Source: JAMXLO01 sp963696645 (lineage in GTDB: Bacteria; Pseudomonadota; Alphaproteobacteria; Acetobacterales; Acetobacteraceae). Taken from it: a DNA stretch of 64,000 bases. Location: NCBI GenBank assembly GCA_963696645.1, contig CAVOKY010000007.1:186001-250000 (forward strand), given 5' to 3'. The translations under genes and the position numbers were made by a program. Shown in pieces: positions 9,366 through 19,685 of this stretch. How positions within the stretch are numbered: the first letter of the stretch is position 1; each line of letters begins with the position of its first letter. The notes under the pieces are model-generated. The model saw only the letters and a program-made list of their open reading frames with translations, was not told where the DNA came from and made no database searches.

Positions 9366-10445
9366 CTATTCCGCGGCGATCCGCGCGCGTTCGGCAATCA
9401 ACCGGCGCGTCAATGGCAACAGGCTGCGGCCATACTCGATCGCGTCGTTCATCGGGTCGAAGCCACGGATCAGGAATGTGGTGACGCCAAGATCGTAATA
9501 GTCGCACAGGGCTTCGGCGACCTGGTGCGGTGTGCCGACCAGGCTGGTGGTATTGCCGCGCGCGCCGGTCAGCAGGGCCGCACCGGTCCACAGTCGCTTG
9601 TCCAGCCGCTCACCCTGCGCCGCAGCCTCCAGCAATCGACGCGACCCTTCATTCGGTGGTTCGCGCGGGCCAATGCCGGCCTTCGCGCGCAGTTCAGAAA
9701 TCCGCTGCTTGATCTGTTCCGCGCGTGCCCAGGCCTCGTCTTCCGTCGGCGCCAGGATCGGCCGCAGCGACAGGCTGAAGCGTACCTCGCGGCCGTGGAG
9801 TGCCGCCGCCGCGCGCACCCGCGCCGTCAGTTCACGCACCTGCGCGTGCGTCTCGCCCCACAGCGCATAGACATCGGCATGCTTGCCGGCGACCGCGATC
9901 GCCGCGTCCGAGGCACCGCCGAAATAGATCGGGATGCGCGGCTGCTGCACACAGCGCATCGCGGTGGAAGCTCCGACAAAGCGATAGTATTTCCCCGCAT
10001 GGTCCACCGGACCCGTCTCGGTCCAGATGCGCTTGAGGATGTGCACGTACTCGTCGGTGCGCGCGTAGCGTTCGTCCTTCGGCAGCGTGTCGCCATCGCG
10101 CAACTGGTCCACATCGTCGCCGCCGGAGATCACGTGGATCGCCGCGCGCCCACCGGTAACCTGATCCAGCGTGGCGAATTTCCGCGCCGCCAGCGTCGGC
10201 GCCACGAAGCCCGGCCGGTGCGCGATCAGGAATCCCAGCCGCTCGGTGTGCGCGGCCGCGGCGGCGGCGAGCAGGAAACCATCGGGACCATCCGAGAAAT
10301 ATCCCACCAGCACCCGATCGAACGTTCCGGCCTCGGCTGCCTGGGCGAACTCGCGGATGTACCCGCGATCCAGCACCTCGGGCCCTGGCGGATGAATCTC
10401 CGACGCGTGCCTATGATGGATCATGCCGATGAATTCGATGGTCAT
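9366..10445 (-). CDS. LLM-class flavin-dependent monooxygenase (SsuD-like)
   Basis: FMNH2-dependent TIM-barrel monooxygenase of 359 residues in the bacterial luciferase-like/alkanesulfonate monooxygenase group. Characteristic stretches are FLIAHRPGFVAPTLAARK, HVISGGDD, GKYYRFVGAS, IPIYFGGASDAA and GTPHQVAEAL. SsuD releases sulfite from alkanesulfonates using flavin reduced by a partner. No flavin reductase or sulfonate ABC importer is seen in this window, so the substrate remains open. The gene starts 14 bases after the hydrolase stop and is followed directly by the aminotransferase. All are on one strand in the cysQ-led operon. Confidence 0.85.
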   Translation of the reverse strand: MTIEFIGMIHHRHASEIHPPGPEVLDRGYIREFAQAAEAGTFDRVLVGYFSDGPDGFLLAAAAAAHTERLGFLIAHRPGFVAPTLAARKFATLDQVTGGRAAIHVISGGDDVDQLRDGDTLPKDERYARTDEYVHILKRIWTETGPVDHAGKYYRFVGASTAMRCVQQPRIPIYFGGASDAAIAVAGKHADVYALWGETHAQVRELTARVRAAAALHGREVRFSLSLRPILAPTEDEAWARAEQIKQRISELRAKAGIGPREPPNEGSRRLLEAAAQGERLDKRLWTGAALLTGARGNTTSLVGTPHQVAEALCDYYDLGVTTFLIRGFDPMNDAIEYGRSLLPLTRRLIAERARIAAE

Positions 10446-10459
10446 GGCGTCATCCTTGA

Positions 10460-11280
10460 CTATGTGGCGCCGTGTTGCAGGAACGCTGCCGCCTTTTGAG
10501 CGATCTCGTTCGCGCGCTCCCAGGTCATGCAGAATCGCCCGCCCGGCAGCACCTCATGGCGCAGGTTTTTCACCCGGACAATCATCTCATCGACGAAGCG
10601 CGCGTAGTAGAAGTGCTCGCCGATCAGCAGCAGCGTCGGTTGCGCAAGCCGACGCAACCCTCCTTCCATGTCGAAATTCGCCAGCGCCGTCACCGCCTGC
10701 CAGCGCTCGCGCCCAACTTCCATCTGCGCCGTGTTGATGCGGTCCATCCAGGTACCTGCGTCGGCTGCGTCGGCGAATGCGACGGGTCCTTCTCCAGCAT
10801 AAACTCGATGGTACGTGTGAGCGGAAAGCCCGAGGCATCGGCCGGGCGCAGACCGCTTTGCAACTCCCGCACATGCGTCGCGGTGCGCGTGCGATCGGGC
10901 GAGAACGGGCAGTTCACCAGCACCACGCGGTCCACCCGATCGGGCCAGGTGTTGGCGAACTCGACGCAGACGCCGGCGCCCACCGCCTCGCCGATCACCG
11001 CGGTCCGCGCGATGCCGAGCGCATCCATCAACGCGACGGCGCAGCGCACGTAATCGGCAAAGCCGGGCTGTTCCACGACATGGTCGGAGTGCCCGTGGCT
11101 CGGATAGTCCATGGCGACGACACGAAAATTCGCCGCCAGTGCCGCGATCAATTCCAGCATCAAGGCGGAGGATTGCTGATTGATATGGAACAGCATCACC
11201 GGCCTGCCCTGCCCGGCGGTGCGATAATGGATATAGCCCGTTCCGGTCCTCAGCAGCCCACGCTCGATGTCAACCGGCAT
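10460..11280 (-). pseudogene. Alpha/beta-fold hydrolase, frameshifted
   Basis: Alpha/beta hydrolase of about 273 residues once one missing base is restored. The first frame reads from MPVDIERGLL through FHINQQSS, VVAMDYPSHGHSD and LEKDPSH. The second resumes FADAADAGTWMDRINTAQ and ends QKAAAFLQHGAT. A T lost in CATTTCGCC at about 10785 explains the break. The residue normally serving as nucleophile (GxSxG) is Ala in GEAVGA (97-102), so even the repaired protein may lack classical hydrolase activity. It begins five bases after cysQ ends and is followed 14 bases later by the LLM monooxygenase. Confidence 0.75.
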
Positions 11281-11285
11281 GACGG

Positions 11286-12059
11286 TCAGCAGCCTGCTGT
11301 CAGCCGCCCCGTGCACACGAAGTGCGGGTTCTCCCAGCCCGGCTTGCCATAGTGCAACTCGTCGCCATCGAACGTCCGCACTGTGCCGCCGGCGGCTACC
11401 AGCACGGCCTGGGGCGCGCAGGTGTCCCACTCCATGGTGCGGCCGAAGCGGGGATACAGATCGGCGATGCCTTCCGCCAGGCGGCAGAACTTCACGCTCG
11501 AACCGAAATTGATCAGCTTGGCTACACGCTTGTCGCGCAGGAAATCGTCCAGCCGGGTACTGCTGCCGTGATAGCGGCTGGCGAGCACCGTCAGACCTTC
11601 CTCGGGCGACAACCGCGCGCTGACGGCTGTCTCGCGCGATCCCGCGCGCTTCCAGGCGCCACGCCCGACAATGCCGCCGAACAATTCGCCGGCGGCAGGA
11701 ATGCCTACCACACCCAACACGGGCCGGCCGTCGCGTACCAGGCCGATATTCACCGCGAATTCGTCGTTTCCGGCGGCGAATTCGCGCGTGCCGTCAAGTG
11801 GATCGACCAGCCAATATGCCGGCGATGGCTCAGTGATGCGGCCGCCGGCCACTTCCTCCTCGGCGATCACCGGGATGTCCGGTGTCGCCTTGCGCAGCCC
11901 CGCGACGATGATCGCTTCGGCGGCGTGGTCCGCTTCCGTGACCGGCGAGCGGTCCTCCTTGCGCACCACATCGAAGCCGTGCTTGCGCACCGCGAGAATT
12001 GCGGCGCCTGCCTCCAGAGCCAGTGCGGCGGCAAGCGAGATCAGTGCGTCATCGTCCAT
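11286..12059 (-). CDS. cysQ: 3'(2'),5'-bisphosphate nucleotidase CysQ
   Basis: Mg-dependent, lithium-sensitive-type phosphatase that removes the 3'-phosphate from PAP/PAPS, clearing the by-product of sulfate assimilation. The 257-residue protein shows the inositol-monophosphatase-family metal sites: EEE (67-69), DPLDGT (86-91) with REF, and WDTCA (211-215). I chose the ATG at 12059 (MDDDALISLA) because the longer open frame adds 32 residues foreign to the family. It is the first gene of a leftward set with the hydrolase, SsuD-like monooxygenase, aminotransferase, DAO and EamA genes, which suggests a sulfur-related role for the group. Confidence 0.9.
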   Translation of the reverse strand: MDDDALISLAAALALEAGAAILAVRKHGFDVVRKEDRSPVTEADHAAEAIIVAGLRKATPDIPVIAEEEVAGGRITEPSPAYWLVDPLDGTREFAAGNDEFAVNIGLVRDGRPVLGVVGIPAAGELFGGIVGRGAWKRAGSRETAVSARLSPEEGLTVLASRYHGSSTRLDDFLRDKRVAKLINFGSSVKFCRLAEGIADLYPRFGRTMEWDTCAPQAVLVAAGGTVRTFDGDELHYGKPGWENPHFVCTGRLTAGC

Positions 12060-12205
12060 CCACCGGTCATAACGGCCGCCAGCGACGATGGCAACGCGGG
12101 ATGGCTGTCCGTTGCGGCAGCATGCCGGCGGCAATGGCCGGACCAGACCACACATGACGTTGGGCCTTAAGTGCCAGGCAAGGCCATTTGTGCGCAGTGA
12201 GCCGG

Positions 12206-15200
12206 CTATTCGACACGAAGCGACGAAGTCTGGCGTCGCCGGCTGCGTTTCGGTTTGGACAGCGTCTCCGCCGGTTGCTGCGCGACAGGCTTGGCCGCGG
12301 CCACCTGTCCCGGTACCCTGCTGCCGAGCGACGCGCTGTCCGCTGCGGCGTCAGCTGCCTGCAGCGGCTTCGCCGATGCCGTGCCGCGCCGCGGTGTGCC
12401 CGGCTGCGATGGAGGAGCCTGACGCGCATTCATCGATTCGTCGCGCGGCCGCTTGCCCCGCCCCGGCACGTCCGCCAAACGTGCCACGATCACCGGAAGG
12501 CGAGGTTCGACCAGCGGCTTCACGGTGGGTCGTTCGACCTGTCGGGCAAGGAAGACTTCCGATACTTCCTGCACAAGGCTCGGCTCAAGCCCGCGCATGC
12601 AGGCATAGTTGCGCGGACAATCCTCCATCCTCGCGAGATAGCACGGACTGCACGTCATGTTCCGCCGCAGGGCCACGGCGCGGTTGCCGATCGGTCCCCA
12701 TTCGATGGCGTCCACCACACCCGAATGGATGCCGATCGTCGGCACGCCAAGTGCCGCGGCAATATGCTTCGGCCCGGAGTTGTTGCCGACGTACAAGGCA
12801 CAAGCGCTTAGCAAACTCGGCAGATCGCGCAGCGGCGTCCGGCCGACCAGCGAAGCCACCGCATCGCGATTGGCCACCTTGCCGAGTACGTCGTCGGCCA
12901 GTTCCGCCTCCTCCGGTCCACCGATCAGCACGATGTTGGTCGCATTCTTTTCCACCAGCAGGTCGATCAGCGAAGCAAAATGCTCCGCTGGCCATTGCCG
13001 CATCGCGTTGCCGACACCGGGATGCACCGCGACCACCGGCTTGGCGAACAGCGCGCGCACATCGGCCGGCAAGGATGCAGGCGGCCCCTGACCGGGCGCG
13101 ACCAGATCCAGTTGCGTCCGATCGGCCGCACACGCCGTCCCGATTGCCTCGACCAGGTTGATCAGATCATCTGTGACGTGACTGCGCTTGCGCGCGAGGG
13201 TCTTGTCGCCCTCCCATTCCAGCGCGATGTCGAGGAACGGGAACTGGCCCATATAATCGTAGCCGGCCAGGAAACGCGCCGGCGCGTAGCGCAGCACATC
13301 GCGCGTATCGAGATGCTTGCGCAGGTCGATCGCGATGTCGAAGCGATACGGCGTCAACTGGGCACGCAGCGCCTGGTATTCTTCCTGGTTTATCCGCTTG
13401 GGGCCAAGAGCCGACACGGCGTGGAAGAATTCAAATTCGATGAACTCGTCGATGCAATCCTCCATCTCGGCGAAGGCGCGCGCGGCACGGCTCGCCAGTA
13501 CGTGGATCGAGGCGGCGGGAAACTGCTGCTTCAACCTGCGGATCGCAGGAATCGCGGTGATGAAGTCACCGATATGGTCTACCTTCACCACCAGGATTCG
13601 CTTGATCTCTTCGCGGCGGAACAGCGGATGGCCGGCGAACACCGTCTCCATCGGTTCGTCATCCGGTCGATAGTCGTCGGAATGACGCGTCAGGCGTGGA
13701 CTGAAATACGGATCGCCTGCCGCAAACAGGGTCTTCCAGCGTTGTTCGAACTGGCTGAAGTCGAATACGTCCTTCAGCCGCTCACGGCTCACCGCTTCAT
13801 GGTGGATCAGCGATGCATGCGGCGTGAACACCACAAGCTTGCCGGCCTGATGCGCGCGCAGGCAGAAATCCAGATCGTTGTTGATGATCTCGTGCGCCTC
13901 TTCGAACCCGCCAAGCGCCTGATACATCGACCGGCGCATCAGCATGCACGCACCGGTCACCGCGATCACATTGCGTTGTGTCAGCGCCAGGCCGAAATAT
14001 CCAGGTTCATCGGCTTGCGCGAAACGGAACGCATGGCGCGCGATGCCGGGCGTGGCAAGGAACATGCCGGCGTGCTGTACCTTGTTGTCCGGGTACAGAA
14101 GCTGCGGCCCGACCACCGCAACCTCCGGCCGCTGGATATGCTCCAGCATGGCGTCCAGCCAATCCGGCTGGACCACTTCGATGTCGTCGTTCAGGAACAG
14201 CAGGTACTCGCCGGAAGCCGCGTCCACCCCACGATTGTTGAAATGCGACCAGTTGAACGCATCCCGCATCGGCACGATTTGTCGGCGTTCTGCTGCAGCC
14301 AGATCTTCCAGGCGACCTGGTCGTCGGGGATGTTGTCGATGCAGACGATCTCGAAATTGCGGTACTTGGTAAGATCGCGCAATGACTTGATGCAGGTCTC
14401 GACGTAGCCACGTGCCGCGCAGGTTGGGATGATGATCGACACCATGCCTGACACCGGCTGGGTACGCATCACGCGCCATGTGCCGGGCACCGCGCCGGCC
14501 AGCACCTCGGCCTGGATGCCTCGCCGCGTGACTGCCCGCTCCAGTGCCGCCGCTTCGGCCTTCGCATCGTCGATCTGCTGCACGCCGCGCAGGCACAGCA
14601 GCTTCGGCACATGATGGATCATTGCGGCCTGCTCGGTGCAGCGCAGCACGGCATCATATTCGCCAGTTTCCAGCAGACCGCGCACCGTGATGCCGCAGCG
14701 GCCAAGCAACGCAGTCGAGGCAAACCAGGGCCGGCCGATATAGTTGGTGGAAAGCAGCAGATCGGGTGAGAAATCCGGCTTGAAGAACGGCTCGCTCTCG
14801 CGGCTTGCCGGACTGATGCGCACCTCGTCGGCATAGATCAGGTCCGCATCGCGATGTAGCGCGCTGGCCAGCGCAATTTCCAGCAGGGCATCGCAGCCAA
14901 GCTGGTCGCCGGCGGACAGCAGACCGACCAGCCGAAGCGTTGACGTTTCGCCAGGATTGCCCAGCGACTGGGCGAACGCCGCTTCGTCCGATGGATCGAT
15001 CACGTCGATGCGCTCGACAAGATCGTCCGCCGCCTCGCTGATCAATGTGCGAATGGCGTCGCCGGCATCGCTGTCGGCCGCCAGGATTTCCAGCCGCCAG
15101 TCGCGATACACCTGCGTACGCAACGATGCCAGCGTCGCAAGGAGGCGATCGAGTTCGAGTGCCGAGCCCTGGCGCAACAACAGACGAAAGCCGGGACGAT

Positions 15201-17172
15201 GACCCAGGCTGTCCAGCACGTCGTCCAACACCTCGGCTTCGACCTGCGCGATGCGCCGACGAATGGTAACGCCGTCCTCGAATTCCTCGGATTTCCTGAC
15301 CTGGATGACGAAGCGATGCTCGAGAACCTCGCCGCTTCTCGCGCGCACGTTGAGCTGCACGACATGATCGCCATCGCGGAGACTGCGCGGCGGGCAATGG
15401 AACGCATAGCCGCTGCGCAGCGAATCGGTCCAATCGGGAAACGCCGCACCCACGTCCTGGCGCGCCAGGCCATAGTGCGCCTCACCGAGACGCTGATCGT
15501 CGAGCAGCACATCGATGCCGATGATGCCCGAGCGGGCCAGCGCCCATCCCTCGATGGTCAGACGACCGGTGACCGGTTCGGCCACCGCGCCGGCGATCAC
15601 GGTGGGGGTGTCGATCTCCAGGCGAAACTGCGCCTGCAGCGATGGCGGCGGCTCGGCGCGCTCGATAAGCACGGTCCGCATCTCCTCGCGGACATCGTCG
15701 AGGCCGTTGCGCAACACCACGCGCAGTTCATGCTCGCCCGCCGGCACGTCGCCCAGCGCCCTGGCAAAACGGAAGCCCGAATAGCGCGCCATCGGAATGT
15801 GACGGTACTCGGCGCCGACGTCGTTGCGCGGCAGGCCCAAGTCGGCGTCGCCCATTGTCTTGCCGTCGAGATACACGGCGATCGCCGAGATGCCGGTCGC
15901 ACAGACTGCCCAACCAGCCACGTTCAGATCGCCCTCGGCAGTCAGGTCCAGCGCGTCGCAGAAGAAGCGGATGTCCCGGCGAGGATCCTTCGCCGGTGGG
16001 GGGATTCCAGGCGACGAAGGGATTGGCGTGGACAACAGCGATGACAGGCCGGGGCCAAGCTGAAAATCTGTCACGATGCGATACAGCGGGGGCTGTGCGG
16101 GCATCGCCTGCAACAGCGGCAATAGCATCGCGGGCTGCGAGGCTTCGGTTTGTTGCGTCGCCACCAGCGCACGCACCCGTTCCACAGGCAGCACGGCCTC
16201 GTGGGAAAATCCATTGAGGCTGATCGCCTGCACGCGTATGGCGGACACGCCCGCGATCGGCACCGCAACGCGGCTGGACAGCGAAAAGCCCGACATCCGC
16301 GCATTCGGGTATGCCGGGAAAGCCGAGCCCACGTCCTCGCGCAGGCCGCCAAGCTGCGCTGCGCCGATGCGCTCCTCATCGACGAACACCTGCACGGTTA
16401 CCAGCGCGGTCAGCGACACCGCCCAGCCGTGCACCAGCAATTGCCCATTGTCGTCGAGCACGGCCCGCTCGACGTAAAGCACGACCGGTGGCCGCACATG
16501 CGCGTAACTTGCAGACGATCGCGTGGGGCCGGATGCGACGGAGACCGGCATTTCATGCGACGGATCGACCGATAGGTCGAAGGTCTCCTCATGGCGGGCG
16601 TTGTCCTGCGTGCGGACCGCGATGACACAGGAGCACATGCGGTTGGCCTTGGCCCGGCGCAGCGGCAGGTTGATGTGAAACACGTACTGCGTTCCGCTGC
16701 TGCCGTCCGGCAGGTTGGCATCCGCGACGCGATCGTCCTGACCGTACTGGACCACGCCAGCCACCACGCCATCGAGCAGCATGGCGACCTCCTCGACCGC
16801 CGCGCTCGAGACCACCCGACCACGGATCAACAGGTCGTAGCGGTCGTTGATGAAGCCAGAGGTGATCACCGGATCGATATCGACCCGCACCTTCGGCGGC
16901 GGCCGGTCAGCCTGCGCTGACCGCGCTTGACGGCGGCCGCCGCGACGGGCGGTTGGTGCCTGCTCCTGCGTTGCGGTCTCGCGTTGCCTGGGCGTGACCT
17001 GGGTTGGCCCGCCGCGGCCGTCGGGGTCGTCGTGCGTTACTGTCTCCGGCACCGGCTCCGTGGCGGAACGTGCCTGCCTGCCGCCGCCGACAGGCCGCCC
17101 TGCCGATGAACGCCCTGCTGGCTTGCGGCTCATGCGGGGAGGCTTATCACGATATACGCTCGCGCGACGCAT
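12206..17172 (-). pseudogene. Giant glycosyltransferase fusion: GWA repeats - GT2 - GT2 - GT9, frameshifted
   Basis: With one base restored this is a single protein of about 1,655 residues. Residues 1-95 are basic and low complexity. Three to four beta-rich repeats follow (about 95-610), sharing hxGWA...D...G.A..G..R.DVg..f....SGF. A degenerate GT2-like domain (DLIYADE, FFKPDFSPDLLLSTNYIG) comes next. A second GT2 domain starts at VSIIIPT (about 910), with FLNDDIEV and GGFEE. A GT9 heptosyltransferase-like domain starts near 1195 (ILVVKVDHIGDFITAIPAIR; HPGVGNAMRQWP; GNNSGPKHIAAALG). The last 110 residues are basic. The break at about 14279 is one A lost from a run (GACAAATCG). It probably assembles a surface or capsular glycan. 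The hldE-like gene 750 bases away could supply ADP-heptose to the GT9 part. Confidence 0.8.
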
Positions 17173-17311
17173 TGGCTCGGCCGGAACGTCAACTATGTTT
17201 CTCCGCTCATGCCGGCAATGCCTTGACGCGGATCGCTCGGCGTTGACCTATGACAAGCACGGGCAAACCTGCTTGCCGCCGTACGGCATGTTGAGTGATG
17301 CCCGCAAGCGG

Positions 17312-17707
17312 CTATATCGCGTACGGCAGACGACCCTCCCGATAGCCGTCCTCGGCAAAATGTTGGTCGCCTGAACTGACGACGCCCTTGCGGACACTTT
17401 CGGCGACGTCGGGATTTTCCCGCAGATACCATCTTTCGTCGACCAGCATCGGAAACGGCAGCCTGCCCTCGAAATAACCATCGTCGACGAAATGTTGTTT
17501 CGCCGATGCCACCGAGCCGTCCCTGATCGCCTGGGCAATATCTTCATACTCCTTGAGGTACCATTCCTCGTTGACCTCGATGCCGGAGATCATCCTGCGT
17601 AAAATCCCAATGAAATCATCGTAGGCGATGCTGACCCGCAACTCGCCCTTTACAGTGGAAATTTCCACCGAGCGTCTGATCAGGTCGAATGGCGGCAAGT
17701 ATTTCAC
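17312..17707 (-). CDS. Small protein with two WYL...NPDV repeats
   Basis: Hypothetical protein of 131 residues. It contains two copies of a repeat of about 40 residues, near 48-83 and 88-125. The shared pattern is WYL+E..D+A.++++G.+.S...HF..DGY.EGRLP. This motif is known to me from bacterial surface-glycan and glycosyltransferase neighbourhoods, but its function is not established. No signal peptide or membrane segment is visible. It sits directly upstream of the giant glycosyltransferase on the same strand, 139 bases apart, and is divergent from hldE, so a role in the same glycan pathway is a reasonable inference. Confidence 0.65.
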   Translation of the reverse strand: MKYLPPFDLIRRSVEISTVKGELRVSIAYDDFIGILRRMISGIEVNEEWYLKEYEDIAQAIRDGSVASAKQHFVDDGYFEGRLPFPMLVDERWYLRENPDVAESVRKGVVSSGDQHFAEDGYREGRLPYAI

Positions 17708-17920
17708 GGCGTCTCCTGGCTATCCGCAACGACGGTTGCGCTCAACGAACATTGGCAGGTTCACAAAATAGCGGCAACGCGAGCACGATGGAACCAAGTT
17801 TCATCATGCGACGACCGATTGGCCGCCGCCGTTGCACGGCCTCGCTCGCCATGTGATACCAATCGGTAAATTCGGTGTTCGCGCAGGACATCGCGATTGG
17901 CGGTTTAGGATTTTTATTGC

Positions 17921-19418
17921 ATGCGTAACGCAGCGCCACGGATGGGCGATACTGAACTGGCGGATGTCGTCCGCCGTTTCCCCGCCGCGCGCGTATTGGT
18001 GCTGGGCGACGTCATGCTTGACCGTTACGTCAGTGGCACCGCGAGCCGGCTGTCGCCCGAGGCGCCAATACCGGTACTGCGGCCCGCCGCCAGCCGGGCA
18101 ACATTGGGCGGCGCGGCTAACGTCGCGTTGAACGTCGCCACGCTCGGCGGCCAGGTTTCGCTGGTCGGCGTGATCGGCGACGATGCGGCCGGCGCCGAGA
18201 TTATGCAGCTGCTGGCTTCGTCAGGCAGGATCGCCCCCCACCTCGTGGTTGTATCCGGGCGTCCGACCACGGCGAAGACGCGCTTCATGGTGGGCGTGCA
18301 TCAGCTGCTGCGGCTGGACGAGGAGACCACCGCCGCCATCGATCAGTCCGCGGCGACGGCCCTGCTGGAACGCTTCGCGGACGCGCTGCGGACCGCGGAT
18401 GTGGTCATGCTGTCCGACTACGCGAAGGGCGTGCTGAGCGACGCGGTGCTGCAAGGCGCGCTGGCGCAGGCAAAGGCGCTCGGCCGCATGGTGATCGCCG
18501 ATCCGAAGCGCGACGACTTTCGTCGCCTATCGCGGCGCCACCGTGCTGACGCCGAACGAGATCGAGGTGCGGCTGGCCACGCACATCGACGCGGCAGACG
18601 ACGCTGGGGCCGATCGCGCCGGCCGCCGCGGCGCTGGACGCGACCGGCGGCGAGGCGGTGCTGGTGACGCGCTCGGCGCGGGGCCTGACCCTGGTGCGCC
18701 GCGACCAGCCCGCGCTGCATCTGCCGACGCGGGCGCGCGAGGTGGCCGACGTGTCCGGCGCCGGCGACACGCTGGTGGCGGCGCTGGCGGTGGCCCTGGG
18801 GGCCGGCGCGGCGCTGCCGGAGGCGGCGATGCTCGCCAACGTCACTGCCGGCATTTCGGTCGGCAAGCAGGGCACCGCGACGGTCAGCCGCGACGAACTG
18901 CTCGGCGTGCTGCATCTCGAGGACCTGGTGGCGACCGACCGCAAGGTGGCGCACCTGGCACGAGGCGGCGCAGCGGACCGCGGCGTGGCGCGCGCAGCGG
19001 ACTGCGGGTCGGCTTCGCCAATGGCTGCTTCGACCTGATCCATCCCGGCCACGTGCGGCTGCTGACCGAGGCGCGCGCCGGCTGCGACCGGCTGGTCGTG
19101 GCGCTGAACACCGATGCCTCGGTGAAGCGCCTGAAGGGGCCGACCCGGCCGGTGCAGACCGAGACCGCGCGGGCCACGGTGATGGCCTCGCTGGCGCCGG
19201 TCGACCTGGTGGTGCTGTTCGACGAGGACACGCCGTTCGAGCTGATACAGGCGCTGCGCCCGGACGTGCTGGTGAAGGGGGCCGATTACAGCATCGAGCA
19301 GGTGGTCGGCGGCGATCTGGTGCAGGGCTGGGGCGGGACGGTGCTGCTGGTCGAGCTGCAGGAGGGGCACAGCACGACGGGCACGATCCGGCGGATGACC
19401 GGTGTAGGGGCGGTTTAG
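17921..19418 (+). pseudogene. hldE: Bifunctional heptose 7-phosphate kinase / heptose 1-phosphate adenylyltransferase, multiply frameshifted
   Basis: HldE makes ADP-heptose for lipopolysaccharide: an N-terminal ribokinase-family kinase phosphorylates heptose 7-phosphate and a C-terminal nucleotidyltransferase activates it. Kinase signatures are visible: LVLGDVMLDRYVSG, RLSPEAPIPVL, LGGAANVALN, MLSDYAKGVL, LTPNEIEVR and DVSGAGDTLVAAL. So are transferase ones: GFANGCFDLIHPGHVRLL, ALNTDASVKRLKG, VLFDEDTP and DVLVKGADYS. The reading changes frame about four times (near 18519, 18602, 18958 and 19001), each net +1. All landmarks survive, so clustered sequence errors are likely, though decay cannot be excluded. 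The gene is divergent from the WYL-repeat and glycosyltransferase genes. Confidence 0.85.
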
Positions 19419-19685
19419 GTGGGGCGATGGGCGTCATGAGATCGTCGGAGCGAAAGCGCTGATTAGGTCCCCATGTACCGAAGCAAATCGGCGTGCCCCA
19501 CACGGCCGCGAACATGGCCCCCTCCCCGCTGCCCGGCATGTAGTCTGCTCGACCGGTTCCCGAGACTGAATCTCATCCAGCGTGCTTTGAGACTCAACCC
19601 GCGATACCTCATCCTCCCTCTCGGCACCCCTCCCGTCCTCCCGCGACCGAGCCTACACTCCCCACCCCACCGCCAGGAGGCCCTG

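Noticed and set aside
12980..14407. Long plus-strand frame of about 475 codons under the glycosyltransferase
   Set aside because: Antisense shadow; the minus strand carries conserved GT2/GT9 motifs in this interval.
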